Assembly: GCF_001513975.1 (NCBI RefSeq)
Contig: NZ_KQ947984.1
Span: 558,001-622,000 of the forward strand
Direction of reading: 5' to 3'
Source of the DNA: Streptomyces curacoi
GTDB taxonomy: Bacteria; Actinomycetota; Actinomycetes; Streptomycetales; Streptomycetaceae
DNA: 64,000 bases
The position numbers were made by a program, and so were the translations under genes. Below the pieces are notes generated by a model. That model made no database searches. It was not told the DNA's origin and saw only the letters and a program-made list of their open reading frames with translations. Shown here piece by piece: positions 25,896 to 34,808 of this stretch (positions within the stretch are counted from its first letter, which is position 1; each line of letters begins with the position of its first letter).

Positions 25896-27167
25896 ATGAC
25901 CAACGACACGACAAGCGGCCGCAGTCCGAGGACACGGGGCATGGGAGTCGCCGCGCTGCGGGGGCTGGCGCTGGCACTGGTGTCCCTGCCGGGGTCGGTC
26001 CTCTGCTTCGTCCTCTCCCTCGTGTCCATCGCGCTCATCCCGATCGGCGTGGGCATCGTCACCACGCCGTGGGTGCTGACGGGGGTACGGGCGTTCGCCG
26101 ACTGGCGGCGGGTCCTGGCCGCCGAGTGGGGCGGGGTGCGGATACCGCCGGCGTACCGGCCGCTGCCGAAGGACACCAATCCGTGGACCCGCACCTTCGG
26201 GATGCTGGGCGATCCGGCGACGTGGCGGGATCTGCGGTGGCTGCCGGTGGACATGACCGCGGGGTTCGTCACCGCGCTGCTGCCGGCCGCGCTGCTGCTC
26301 TATCCGCTGGAGGGCTTCGCGATCGCGGCCGGACTGTGGCGGGTCTTCCCCGACGGGTACTGGTACGGCTTCCTGCCGGTCACCGGACTGGCGTCCGCGC
26401 TCGGCGCCGGTGCCCTGGCCCTCGTCCTGCTCTTCTTCGCGCACTTCTTCACCGCGCCCCTGCTCCAGGCCCACTTCCGGCTCACCAGGGCCGTCCTCGG
26501 CTCCGACCAGGGTGAACTCGCCGAGCGGGTACGCGTGCTGACCGAGACCCGACGGGACGCCGTCGACACCTCCGCCGCCGAGCTGCGCCGTATCGAGCGC
26601 GATCTGCACGACGGGGCGCAGGCCAGGCTGGTCGCGATGGGCATGGACCTGGGCACCGTCGAGATGCTGCTCGACAAGGACCCCGAGCGGGCCAGGCAGC
26701 TGCTCGCACAGGCCCGCAGGTCCTCCGCCGACGCACTCGCCGAGCTGCGCGACCTGGTGCGCGGCATTCACCCGCCCGTGCTCGCCGAGCGCGGACTCGG
26801 CGACGCGGTAAGGGCGCTGGCGCTGCGGCTGCCGGTCGCGACCGAGGTGAACGTGGAGCTGCCCGGCCGGGCGGAGGCGCCCGTGGAGTCGGCGGCGTAC
26901 TTCGCGGTCAGCGAGGTGCTCACCAACGCCGTCAAGCACGCGGACGCCGAGCGGATCTGGATCGACCTGCATCACCTGGACGACGGCGCCGGCATGCTGC
27001 GCATCACCGTCACCGACAACGGCAAGGGCGGCGCGGTGATCGGAGCCGGTTCGGGACTCTCGGGTGTGGAGCGGCGACTGGGTACATTCGACGGCGTCCT
27101 GGCCGTCAGCAGTCCCGTGGGCGGTCCCACCATGGTCACCATGGAGATTCCTTGCGCGTTGTCCTAG
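25896..27167 (+). CDS. Sensor histidine kinase (NarL/DesK-type, HisKA_3)
   Basis: The 423-residue protein has an N-terminal membrane part with four hydrophobic segments (about 20-70 and 120-190). The dimerisation/phosphoacceptor helix follows, with His238 in RIERDLHDGAQARL, then a HATPase domain: the N box SEVLTNAVKHA and G boxes TDNGKGG and GSGLSGVERRLG. The membrane domain resembles the sensor domain common in Streptomyces kinases of this class. Its stop overlaps the response-regulator start by 16 bp, so the two form a translationally coupled two-component system. The signal is unknown. Confidence 0.94.
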   Translation: MTNDTTSGRSPRTRGMGVAALRGLALALVSLPGSVLCFVLSLVSIALIPIGVGIVTTPWVLTGVRAFADWRRVLAAEWGGVRIPPAYRPLPKDTNPWTRTFGMLGDPATWRDLRWLPVDMTAGFVTALLPAALLLYPLEGFAIAAGLWRVFPDGYWYGFLPVTGLASALGAGALALVLLFFAHFFTAPLLQAHFRLTRAVLGSDQGELAERVRVLTETRRDAVDTSAAELRRIERDLHDGAQARLVAMGMDLGTVEMLLDKDPERARQLLAQARRSSADALAELRDLVRGIHPPVLAERGLGDAVRALALRLPVATEVNVELPGRAEAPVESAAYFAVSEVLTNAVKHADAERIWIDLHHLDDGAGMLRITVTDNGKGGAVIGAGSGLSGVERRLGTFDGVLAVSSPVGGPTMVTMEIPCALS

Positions 27168-27805
27168 CCGAAGACCTGTTCCTGCTGCGCGACGGGCTCG
27201 TCCGGCTCCTTCAGGCCTACGACTTCGAGATCGCGGCGGCCGTGGAGACGGGCCCCGAGCTGGCCCGGGCGCTGGCCGAGCTGGAGCCGGACGTCGCCGT
27301 CGTCGACGTACGTCTGCCGCCGACGCACACCGACGAGGGGCTGCAGTGCGCGCTTCAGGCCCGCCGCAGGAAGCCGGGGCTGCCGGTGCTGGTCCTGTCC
27401 CAGCACGTGGAGCAGCTGTACGCGCGGGAGCTGCTCGCCGACGGCAGCGGCGGGGTGGGGTATCTGCTGAAGGACCGGGTGTTCGACGCGGACCAGTTCG
27501 TGGATGCCGTACGGCGGGTCGCCGCGGGCGGGACCGCGATGGACCCGCAGGTGATCCAGCAGCTGCTGACCCGGCGCGCGGCCGACGACCAGCCGCTGGC
27601 GCGGCTCACGCCCCGCGAGACGGAGGTGCTGGAGCTGATGGCGCAGGGGCGGTCGAACGTGGCGATCGCCGAACGGCTCGTCGTCACGGAACGGGCGATC
27701 GCGAAGCACACCGCCAATATCTTCGCCAAACTGGGCCTTGAGGTCTCGGACGACGACAACCGTCGCGTGCTGGCGGTTCTCGCGTATCTCGACCACGGCC
27801 GCTGA
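27152..27805 (+). CDS. LuxR/NarL-family response regulator (TTG start)
   Basis: The 217-residue protein has a receiver domain with acidic pocket AED near residue 7 and phosphoacceptor Asp52 in AVVDVRLPP, and a LuxR-type helix-turn-helix at about 150-205 (LTPRETEVLELMAQGRSN to IAKHTANIFAKL). It starts with TTG at 27152, inside the kinase gene, with GGAG upstream; no ATG or GTG fits the receiver start. It is the partner of the kinase at 25896. Confidence 0.93.
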   Translation: MRVVLAEDLFLLRDGLVRLLQAYDFEIAAAVETGPELARALAELEPDVAVVDVRLPPTHTDEGLQCALQARRRKPGLPVLVLSQHVEQLYARELLADGSGGVGYLLKDRVFDADQFVDAVRRVAAGGTAMDPQVIQQLLTRRAADDQPLARLTPRETEVLELMAQGRSNVAIAERLVVTERAIAKHTANIFAKLGLEVSDDDNRRVLAVLAYLDHGR

Positions 27806-27865
27806 AACCGGACCCGTCCGTTCACCCGCCGTGGGCGATCAACAACTCCTGGTGTTTCAGAGGCT

Positions 27866-27899
27866 GTTGAGAACACAGCGCGCTCACGAATCTCTCAAC
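27866..27899. promoter_or_regulatory. Inverted repeat upstream of the secreted DUF1996 gene
   Basis: GTTGAGA (27866-27872) and TCTCAAC (27893-27899) are perfect inverted arms 20 bp apart, immediately followed by a second short symmetry TCTCCGAGA. It lies about 110 bp before the gene at 28008 and 60 bp after the response-regulator stop. It could be an operator for that regulator or a weak terminator. Confidence 0.4.
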
Positions 27900-28007
27900 A
27901 ATCTCCGAGACGGCTGAACACCCCTGGGACGCCCTCCGTATGAGAGGGAGCCGCTTCACTCCTGTCGGGCGCCTCGATGCCCCGAAAAAGGAAGTCAGAG
28001 GAGTTCC

Positions 28008-29564
28008 ATGGGACGCAACACACGAAAACGCCGTACGCCGCTGGCCACCAAGGCCATAGCCGCATCGGCGGCCCTAGCGCTCGGTGGGGGCGGGCTTGTC
28101 TGGGCCAACTTCTATGCTTCGGCACACGAGGACAACTCTGGGTGGAACCAGACGAAGTCCACGAACGCCCAGGTCGCGACGATCAACTGCCCGGACGTCG
28201 GCCAGCAGCTGACGAGCGTGCCGGAACGCGCGCGCCAGGGCGTCGCCAAGGAGCTGGCGCTGCTCGACAGGCAGATCACGGACGCCTACACGCGTCTGGC
28301 GGAGACACGCCAGGCCCAGGCGGGGGATCCCGGCTTCGTCAACAACGCCATCCTCGGTCCGCTGAAGTCCAAGCGCGTGGCCACCCTCGACCGGATCGGC
28401 ATCAACATCAACCGCGTCGGCGGCAAGGCTCCGCGCGGGCTGCAGGAGCTCGCCGAGTGCCAGGGCGTCCCGGCCGAGCAGCCGCAGACCAACGACGGCG
28501 GTGGTCAGGACCAGAACAACGACGGCCAGGACAACGACGGCCAGAACAACGACGGCCAGGACCAGAACAACGACGGTCAGGACCAGGGCCAGGACAACGG
28601 TCTCGACCCGGTTCCCGAGGGCAACGGGGGCCAGGCCGGCAACGGCCCGGTGGCCGACGACTTCATCAACATCGAGGACGTCCAGCCGGGCTCCCGCAAC
28701 CTCCCGAACGGTCTGGCCGCCAACGGGGACACCGGTTCCACCGGTTCCTTCACCACGCAGTGCGGTGTGAACGAGAACAACGTGTTCAACACCGACAACC
28801 TGATCGTGGCCCCGGGTGTCGACAACGGCGCGCACCACACGCACGACTACGTCGGCAACCAGGACAACGACGCCTTCTCCAGCGACGAGGACCTCGCCAA
28901 CGCGGACACGTCGTGCCAGAACCAGGCCGACAAGTCCACGTACTACTGGCCGGTGCTCAGGCTCCAGGACGGCACCGACGAGTTCGACGCCAACCAGGCC
29001 GGCGGTGGCGCCGAGGGCAACGTCGGCAAGATCCTGAAGGCCAGCCAGGCGGAGATCAAGTTCGTCGGCAGCCGCCAGGGCGACGTCGTCGCCATGCCGA
29101 AGTTCCTGCGCATCATCACCGGTGACGCCAAGGCGTTCACCAACGGCCTCGCCAACGCCAACACCTCGTTCAGCTGCACCGGCTTCGAGGACCGGCAGGT
29201 GACGGACAAGTACGTGATCTGCCCCGAGGGCAGCTCGGTGGTGCGGACGTCCAACTTCCAGAGCTGCTGGGACGGCCAGAACATCGACAGCGCCAACCAC
29301 CGCACCCACGTGGCGTTCGTCCAGGCCGACGGCACCTGCCCGAACGGCTTCCAGGCCATTCCGCAGCTCCAGGTCCGCCTGGTGTACGACGTGCCGGCCC
29401 CGACCATCGAGAACGGTCAGGTGCAGAACCCGTACGCCGTGGACGGCTTCCCGGAGCAGCTGCACAAGCCGATCACCGATCACAACGACTTCATCAACGT
29501 GATGGACGAGAACCTGATGAACCAGGTGGTCCAGTGCATCAACAGCGGCCAGGACTGCCAGTGA
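28008..29564 (+). CDS. Secreted DUF1996 domain protein with N/D/G/Q repeat linker
   Basis: The 518-residue protein has a signal peptide ([20 protein letters not shown] then ALALGGGG). A helical, cysteine-flanked segment follows (INCPDVGQQ to LAECQGV, about 58-148), then a linker of DGQDQNN-like repeats (about 160-205), and a DUF1996 domain (about 225-500) with the family's histidine motif [12 protein letters not shown]1996 occurs in secreted bacterial and fungal proteins; its activity is not established. A strong hairpin follows at 29589. Layout matches that of the secreted protein at 20500. Confidence 0.88.
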   Translation: MGRNTRKRRTPLATKAIAASAALALGGGGLVWANFYASAHEDNSGWNQTKSTNAQVATINCPDVGQQLTSVPERARQGVAKELALLDRQITDAYTRLAETRQAQAGDPGFVNNAILGPLKSKRVATLDRIGININRVGGKAPRGLQELAECQGVPAEQPQTNDGGGQDQNNDGQDNDGQNNDGQDQNNDGQDQGQDNGLDPVPEGNGGQAGNGPVADDFINIEDVQPGSRNLPNGLAANGDTGSTGSFTTQCGVNENNVFNTDNLIVAPGVDNGAHHTHDYVGNQDNDAFSSDEDLANADTSCQNQADKSTYYWPVLRLQDGTDEFDANQAGGGAEGNVGKILKASQAEIKFVGSRQGDVVAMPKFLRIITGDAKAFTNGLANANTSFSCTGFEDRQVTDKYVICPEGSSVVRTSNFQSCWDGQNIDSANHRTHVAFVQADGTCPNGFQAIPQLQVRLVYDVPAPTIENGQVQNPYAVDGFPEQLHKPITDHNDFINVMDENLMNQVVQCINSGQDCQ

Positions 29565-29588
29565 CACACTAGGCGTCAAGCCATGAAA

Positions 29589-29619
29589 GAGCCGGCGGTG
29601 GGATCTCCACCGCCGGCTC
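29589..29619. terminator. Bidirectional terminator between convergent genes
   Basis: GAGCCGGCGGTGG (29589-29601) and CCACCGCCGGCTC (29607-29619) form a perfect 13-bp stem with loop GATCT, followed by TCTCGTTT on the plus strand. Confidence 0.88.
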
Positions 29620-29625
29620 TCTCGT

Positions 29626-30024
29626 TTAGTGACCGGAGTGGTCGGTCCCCACCTCCAGAGTGCCGCCGAGCGTGTCGCGCAGCCCCGTCACGACGTCCTC
29701 GTGGCCCACGGCGACCCACTTGCGGCCGACGAGGTAGTACCCGCCGTAGTCCTTGGCCGTATTGATCCACTCGCGCTGGCCCCGGTCGGTGGCGAAGGTG
29801 GCGAGGATGTACTTCTCGTCGCCCTTCTTGCAGATGGCCTGGCGGATCTCGTCGGCGTCGGTCTGCATGTTCGGCCTGCACTTCGCCTCGGCGGCCAGCT
29901 TCTCCAGGCTGCCCGTCGCCGTCTTCGGCACCGCCGCCTCGCCGTCCCCCTCGGATCCGCAGCCCGCCAGTGCCAGGATCGCCGCCGCGCCGGCCAGCGC
30001 GAGCCTCGGTCGGGTCAACCTCAT
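29626..30024 (-). CDS. Small lipoprotein, hypothetical (132 aa)
   Basis: The protein has a lipoprotein signal with lipobox LALAGCGS (Cys22) and a mature part of about 110 residues with two further cysteines (AKCRPN, AICKKGD) that probably form a disulfide, plus WINTAKDYGGYYLVGRKWV. GGAGGA lies six bases before the ATG. It should be anchored to the outer face of the membrane. Function unknown; it converges on the DUF1996 gene. Confidence 0.82.
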   Translation of the reverse strand: MRLTRPRLALAGAAAILALAGCGSEGDGEAAVPKTATGSLEKLAAEAKCRPNMQTDADEIRQAICKKGDEKYILATFATDRGQREWINTAKDYGGYYLVGRKWVAVGHEDVVTGLRDTLGGTLEVGTDHSGH

Positions 30025-30159
30025 CTGTTCCTCCGGTCCCTTCCGGCGACATGCCGTACGGAGCCCCGGCGAGGGGCCCTCGTGTTCGATACGGCTCCGG
30101 CGCCCGGAGCGCTCAAAATACCGCTGCGATCCCGGACGGGGGTGTGCGAGGGTGAGCCG

Positions 30160-30660
30160 GTGAACCAGGACTGGGAAGAGCGCGTCACCGCCGCGTGGGC
30201 CACCTTCGACGGCTACGCGGAGACCGAGGCGGCCGAGTTCCGGGCGGTGATCGACGCCCTCGTCGCCGAACTGCCCGACGACAGCCCCCTGGGCCCCTTC
30301 GAGCAGGCCTGCGCCTGGGACTCCACGGGCCACTCGGACAAGGCGGTGCCGCTGTACCGGGAGGCCCTCGCCCGAGGGCTGACCGGCTACCAGGGACGGC
30401 GGGCCAAGATCCAGCTGTCCAGCTCGCTCAGGAACATCGGGCAGGCCGAGGAGGGCGTCAAGCTGCTGACGCCCGAACTGGACGCGCCCTCCGACGAACT
30501 CGACGACGCGGTACGGGCGACACTCGCCCTGTGCCTGTCGAGCCTCGGGCGGGACCGCGAGGGCCTCTCCCTCGTGCTGGGCGCCCTCGCGCCCCATCTG
30601 CCCCGCTACCAGCGCTCTATGGCGAACTACGCCCGAGCGCTGGTGGAGCCCGGCACCTGA
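30160..30660 (+). CDS. Tetratricopeptide-repeat protein (166 aa)
   Basis: The soluble protein is helical throughout and shows TPR-like pairs such as FEQACAWDSTGHSDKAVPLY, KIQLSSSLRNIGQAEEGVKL and TLALCLSSLGRDREGLSLV. GTG at 30160 is used because GAGGGTGAG precedes it and the first helix follows directly. TPR proteins of this size usually bind partner proteins; none is evident. It is divergent from the lipoprotein gene. Confidence 0.78.
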   Translation: MNQDWEERVTAAWATFDGYAETEAAEFRAVIDALVAELPDDSPLGPFEQACAWDSTGHSDKAVPLYREALARGLTGYQGRRAKIQLSSSLRNIGQAEEGVKLLTPELDAPSDELDDAVRATLALCLSSLGRDREGLSLVLGALAPHLPRYQRSMANYARALVEPGT

Positions 30661-30818
30661 GCCACCCCGCCGTACCGCCCCCGACCCCGTTCGGGCGCTG
30701 CCGAACCCAGCTGTCCTCGCTGGGGCCGCCGGCGGTCCCAGGGCTGGGTCCGCCCGGAAACGCCGCCGGGCGCTCCGGGTGACGGTGACCAACCGACGAT
30801 TCGCTCGTTCTGCTGAAC

Positions 30819-32741
30819 GTGCAGTCACAGGATGTAGCCCCGCGCCCCGCACCCGCCTCGGCCGATCCGGTCGTCGACGTCGAGCGGGCCGAGGCCGCTC
30901 TCGTCGAGCACTACCCGCGTCTCGTCCGGCTCGCCTACCTGGTGCTGCCGCCGAGCCTCGGCCGCAACCGGCGGGTCCTGACCGCGCACTCCCTCACCCA
31001 GCGCGCCCTGCCCCGGGGCCGGGCGGCGACTCCCGTGATCCCGGCCCAGTCGACCGGCCGTGACGGCGACCCGGGGTACGCCTTCCTGCGGCTGCGCATC
31101 CTGCGTGCGGCGCTGGAGGCGGGCCTGCCGCTCAGGCGCCTGGCCTGGCCCAAGCGCTCCCAGCTGCCGCCCCTGCTGCCCCAGGTCTGGGGCCTGCGCC
31201 TCTTCCCCAGGTCGGGCGGCGCCGACGAACTCGCCCTGGACCAGCGGCTGTCGGCGCTGTCCGGCCCGGCGCGGGCGGCCTATGTCCTGCGCGGCCTGGA
31301 CAAGCTCCCGGACGGCGACCTGCGCGAGGTGCTGACGGCGGCCGGCGTGGAGGACGTGGACGACGCGCTGGAGGAGGCCGACACCCTCGCCGAGCAGTAC
31401 GCGCTGCTCGACTCCCCCGAGTTCGACCCCTGCTCGCTCCAGGCCCGGCCCACCGACCTGATGCGGCGCAGGCAGCACGCGAAGGCCGCGCTGGCCGCCG
31501 GGGCCGCCCTCCTGGTGTGCGGGGCGCTGCTCGGCCTGCCCGGCGACGGCTGGGGCCCGGACGGTGCCGCCGCGCCCTCGTACGCGCAGAACCCGGCGGC
31601 CGAGGCCGCCCTCGACCCGGCCCAGTTGACGAGGGTCCCCCCGCTGGCCTGGCAGTCCTCCGCCCGCACCGACTTCTCGGTGTGGCCCGCGCGCGGCGAC
31701 CTCACCGACGACTCGGCCCTGCTGCGCCGCGCCCTCGCCGTCTGGGCCCGCCCCGGCGAGACGGTCGCGGTCTCGGCGACCCCCGGCACCCCGTCGGGCG
31801 GCCCGGCCGGCGCGCCGCAGCTGCTGTACGCCGGGACCGTCGACACCGCGCGCGTGGTCCTCCTCTACGACGGCCTGCGCATCGCCCGCTACGCCGAACC
31901 GACGGACGGCACGGCCGGCGCCGCCCTGGACTTCTCCCGGGTCGACGGCGCGACCAGGGCGGAGGCGAGCGCCGTGGTGCTGAGCCGGGCCGACGGCAAC
32001 GTCCGCTATCTGATGGCGCCCTGGGTGAAGAAGGCGGCCGAGCGAGACCTGCTGAAGCCGCGGGCCGGGGCGATGGACCTCACCGTCTCCGGCGGGGTCA
32101 CCTCGCCGCTGGCGAGCCCCGTCACCCAGCAGACCGGCACCTGCACGTCGTGGAACGTACTGCAGGTGACCGACAGCACCGGTACCCGTCTGCTGACCGA
32201 CCTCGCCGAACTGGTCCCGGCCCGCCTCACCGCCGGCCGTCCCGGGGCGGCCAAGGACGTGACCGGCGTAGCGGCGCTGACCCGCTGGGCGCCGTACTCC
32301 TGCTGGCTGGGCGCGATGCGCTCCGCCGGGGTGCGCACGGTCAACGCCTGGGCGTATGCCAGGCAGCCGCTGCCCGACGGGAGCGGCTCGGCGGACTGGA
32401 TGTGCACGCGCGCCGAGACCTGGCGGGGCGGCGGAGAGCGGGTGCTGGCCCAGTTCCGTGCGCCGGGCACGGCGCGGGCGGCGGTGGCGGCGAAGGCCCA
32501 GAACGTGTCGGCGTGCGGGGCGCGGGACCCCCATGTGCTCGCCGGGGTGCTGTGGAAGGCGAAGGCGGGCGGCTGGTATCTGCTGGCGGCGGGGACCCGG
32601 GACACGGAGTCGATCCGGGCGACGGGCGGGGTCCGCGGCACCTCCCGGGGCAGCCTGCTGACCGTACGGGCCGAGCAGGGGGCACGGGCCGAGCTGAAGG
32701 GCACGCTGGAGAGCGGACGGTCGATCGACGGGCTTCAGTGA
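30819..32741 (+). CDS. Membrane protein with degenerate sigma-factor-like N-terminus (640 aa)
   Basis: Residues about 20-45 (VERAEAALVEHYPRLVRLAY) resemble ECF sigma region 2. Residues about 140-195 (LDQRLSALSGPARAAYVLRG then LDKLPDGDLREVL) resemble sigma region 4. A single transmembrane helix follows at about 222-241, then a roughly 400-residue extracytoplasmic domain with several cysteines. Typical DNA-binding residues of region 4 are not obvious, so it may no longer act in transcription. GTG at 30819 is the only start in the frame after the upstream stop. The similarity is by eye and needs a profile search. Confidence 0.7.
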   Translation: MQSQDVAPRPAPASADPVVDVERAEAALVEHYPRLVRLAYLVLPPSLGRNRRVLTAHSLTQRALPRGRAATPVIPAQSTGRDGDPGYAFLRLRILRAALEAGLPLRRLAWPKRSQLPPLLPQVWGLRLFPRSGGADELALDQRLSALSGPARAAYVLRGLDKLPDGDLREVLTAAGVEDVDDALEEADTLAEQYALLDSPEFDPCSLQARPTDLMRRRQHAKAALAAGAALLVCGALLGLPGDGWGPDGAAAPSYAQNPAAEAALDPAQLTRVPPLAWQSSARTDFSVWPARGDLTDDSALLRRALAVWARPGETVAVSATPGTPSGGPAGAPQLLYAGTVDTARVVLLYDGLRIARYAEPTDGTAGAALDFSRVDGATRAEASAVVLSRADGNVRYLMAPWVKKAAERDLLKPRAGAMDLTVSGGVTSPLASPVTQQTGTCTSWNVLQVTDSTGTRLLTDLAELVPARLTAGRPGAAKDVTGVAALTRWAPYSCWLGAMRSAGVRTVNAWAYARQPLPDGSGSADWMCTRAETWRGGGERVLAQFRAPGTARAAVAAKAQNVSACGARDPHVLAGVLWKAKAGGWYLLAAGTRDTESIRATGGVRGTSRGSLLTVRAEQGARAELKGTLESGRSIDGLQ

Positions 32742-32827
32742 GACCCGGAGTCCCGCTGCTGACAAGAATGTAAATAAGGGCGTGCACGAGGGTTCACCTG
32801 AGCCCTACCCGTCAGTACATTGACGCC

Positions 32828-33730
32828 ATGTCTAATACGCAGGACCGGGTGCACCTCAAAGCCCGCAAGGTGTCCTTCTCCTGGGAGGACACCCCGCTGC
32901 ACTGGGTGCCCGGGGATCCGTTCACCACGCACACCATCAACGTGCTGCATCTGCTCCTGCCCGCAGGTGAGCGCTGGTTCGTGCACGTCTACAAGCAGGT
33001 GCTGCCGTACATCCGCGACGAGCGGCTCCGCGAGGACGTCATCGGGTTCATCGGGCAGGAGGCGATGCACTCGCAGGCCCATGACGAGGTGCTGCCGCAT
33101 CTGCGGGACCAGGGGCTCGACCCGACGCCGTACACCGCCCAGGTCGACTGGCTCTTCGAGAAGCTGCTCGGCGACCGCACGCTCCCGCCGGGCCGCGCGC
33201 GCCGCTGGTGGCTGATGGAGCGGGTGGCGCTCATCGCGGCCATCGAGCACTACACCGCCTTCCTCGGCGACTGGGTGCTCAACGCCGAGGAGCTGGACCG
33301 CCGCGGCGCCGACCCGACCATGCTGGATCTGCTGCGCTGGCACGGCGCCGAGGAGGTCGAGCACCGGTCGGTCGCCTTCGACCTGTTCATGCACGTCGAC
33401 GGGAGCTATCGGCGACGCGTGCGGACATGGGCCACCGCCTTCACGGCACTGGTGTTCCTGTGGCAGCGCGGGGCGCGCTTCTTCATGGAAAACGATCCGA
33501 CGCTCGTCGACGGCCGGGCCACCTTCAGGGACTTCTACCTCCGGGGCAGGCGCGGCACGCTCCCCACGACCGGGGACATGCTCAGGTCCATCCCGCGCTA
33601 CCTCAGCCACGCCTACCACCCCTCCCAGGAGGGCTGCACCGAGCAGGCCGTCGCCTATCTGGCCTCCTCCCCCGCAGCGACGGCCGCGGAGAAGGCCGGA
33701 GAGACAGCCGCAGAGAAGGGTGCCGCCTGA
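32828..33730 (+). CDS. Predicted di-iron metal-dependent hydrolase (PF10118 family)
   Basis: The 300-residue protein is mainly helical and has three metal-ligand-like segments: FIGQEAMHSQAHDEVLP, ALIAAIEHYTAFLGDW and WHGAEEVEHRSVAFD, i.e. repeated E-x-x-H patterns typical of ferritin-like di-iron enzymes annotated as Metal_hydrol. The start is the ATG after GACGCC. Its stop overlaps the start of the ferredoxin-reductase gene by one base, so an electron-transfer partner is made together with it; this suggests an oxygenase or desaturase-like rather than hydrolase activity. Confidence 0.86.
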   Translation: MSNTQDRVHLKARKVSFSWEDTPLHWVPGDPFTTHTINVLHLLLPAGERWFVHVYKQVLPYIRDERLREDVIGFIGQEAMHSQAHDEVLPHLRDQGLDPTPYTAQVDWLFEKLLGDRTLPPGRARRWWLMERVALIAAIEHYTAFLGDWVLNAEELDRRGADPTMLDLLRWHGAEEVEHRSVAFDLFMHVDGSYRRRVRTWATAFTALVFLWQRGARFFMENDPTLVDGRATFRDFYLRGRRGTLPTTGDMLRSIPRYLSHAYHPSQEGCTEQAVAYLASSPAATAAEKAGETAAEKGAA

Positions 33731-34752
33731 TGCCGAAGCTCCGGACCGTCGCCGTCGTCGCCGGTGCCGCCCTGCTCGCCCGGCGGGCGATGCGGCGCCG
33801 TATCCAGACCTCGCCGCTGTGGCCCATGCCCGCCCTGGAGGAGCCGGTCTCCGGGCGGCCCAGGGCGCGGGCGCTGCGGCTGCTGGTGACCTCGCGCGAA
33901 GAGGTCGCCGACGGGGTCGTACAACTGCGGCTGGAGGGTCACGACCTGCCGCGCTGGGAGCCCGGCGCGCATCTCGACCTCGTGCTGCCGTCGGGGCTGG
34001 TACGGCAGTACTCGCTGTGCGGCGACCCCGAGGACACCTCGTCCTACACCGTGGCGACCAGGCTGGTCCCGGACGGGCGGGGCGGCTCGCGTGAGGTGCA
34101 CGAGCAGGTGCGGGAGGGGACGGAGCTGGAGGTGCGGGGGCCGCGGAACCGGTTCCCGCTGGTGGCGGCCCCGTCGTACGTGTTCGTCGCGGGCGGCATC
34201 GGGATCACCCCGATCCTGCCGATGCTGCGGGCGCTGCCCGACGGCGTCGAGTGGCGGCTGCTGTACGGCGGGCGCAGCCGGTCCTCGATGCCGTTCCTGG
34301 AGGAGGTCGAGAAGCTGGGCGAGGACCGGGTGACCGTCGTGGAGGGGCTGCCCGACCTCGACGCGTTCCTCGCGGAGGTGCCCGAGGGTGCCGCTGTCTA
34401 CTGCTGCGGTCCGGAGGGGATGCTGGCCGCGGTGGAGGAGCGGTTCCCGCGGGTCCACCTGGAGCGGTTCACGCCCCGCGCCTCGCAAGGCGGCTCCTTC
34501 GAGGTCGAACTCCGGCGCAGCGGACGGACGCTGACCGTCCCCGCCGACTCCACCGTGCTGGCCGCCGTACGCGCCGAGCTGCCCGACACGGCCTACTCCT
34601 GCGAGCAGGGCTTCTGCGGGACCTGTCAACAGCGGGTGCTGGAGGGCGAGGTGGACCACCGGGACGAACTGCTGACGGACGCGGAGCGGGCCGACTCGAT
34701 GCTGATCTGCGTGTCACGGGCGCGAGGGGGCCGACTCGTACTGGACATGTGA
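33730..34752 (+). CDS. Ferredoxin reductase with C-terminal [2Fe-2S] domain (PDR/VanB type)
   Basis: The 340-residue protein has an N-terminal hydrophobic stretch, an FMN/FAD-binding barrel (RQYSLCGDP), an NAD(P)H domain (FVAGGIGITPILPML and YCCGPEGML) and a plant-type 2Fe-2S domain with CEQGFCGTC and a final Cys in MLICVSRA. This is the reductase type that feeds electrons to Rieske or di-iron oxygenases. TGATG coupling to the upstream gene makes that protein the likely electron acceptor. A TetR gene follows 57 bp downstream. Confidence 0.92.
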   Translation: MPKLRTVAVVAGAALLARRAMRRRIQTSPLWPMPALEEPVSGRPRARALRLLVTSREEVADGVVQLRLEGHDLPRWEPGAHLDLVLPSGLVRQYSLCGDPEDTSSYTVATRLVPDGRGGSREVHEQVREGTELEVRGPRNRFPLVAAPSYVFVAGGIGITPILPMLRALPDGVEWRLLYGGRSRSSMPFLEEVEKLGEDRVTVVEGLPDLDAFLAEVPEGAAVYCCGPEGMLAAVEERFPRVHLERFTPRASQGGSFEVELRRSGRTLTVPADSTVLAAVRAELPDTAYSCEQGFCGTCQQRVLEGEVDHRDELLTDAERADSMLICVSRARGGRLVLDM

Positions 34753-34808
34753 ACGCCTGCGACCGGTCCGGCCCGTTCGGGGCCGGATTCGATCGGTAAG
34801 GTGTTCGC

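Noticed and set aside
28074-29579. 501-codon minus-strand frame over the DUF1996 gene
   Set aside because: The plus-strand gene has a signal peptide, DUF1996 motif and terminator; the antisense product is low-complexity Val/Leu/Ala.
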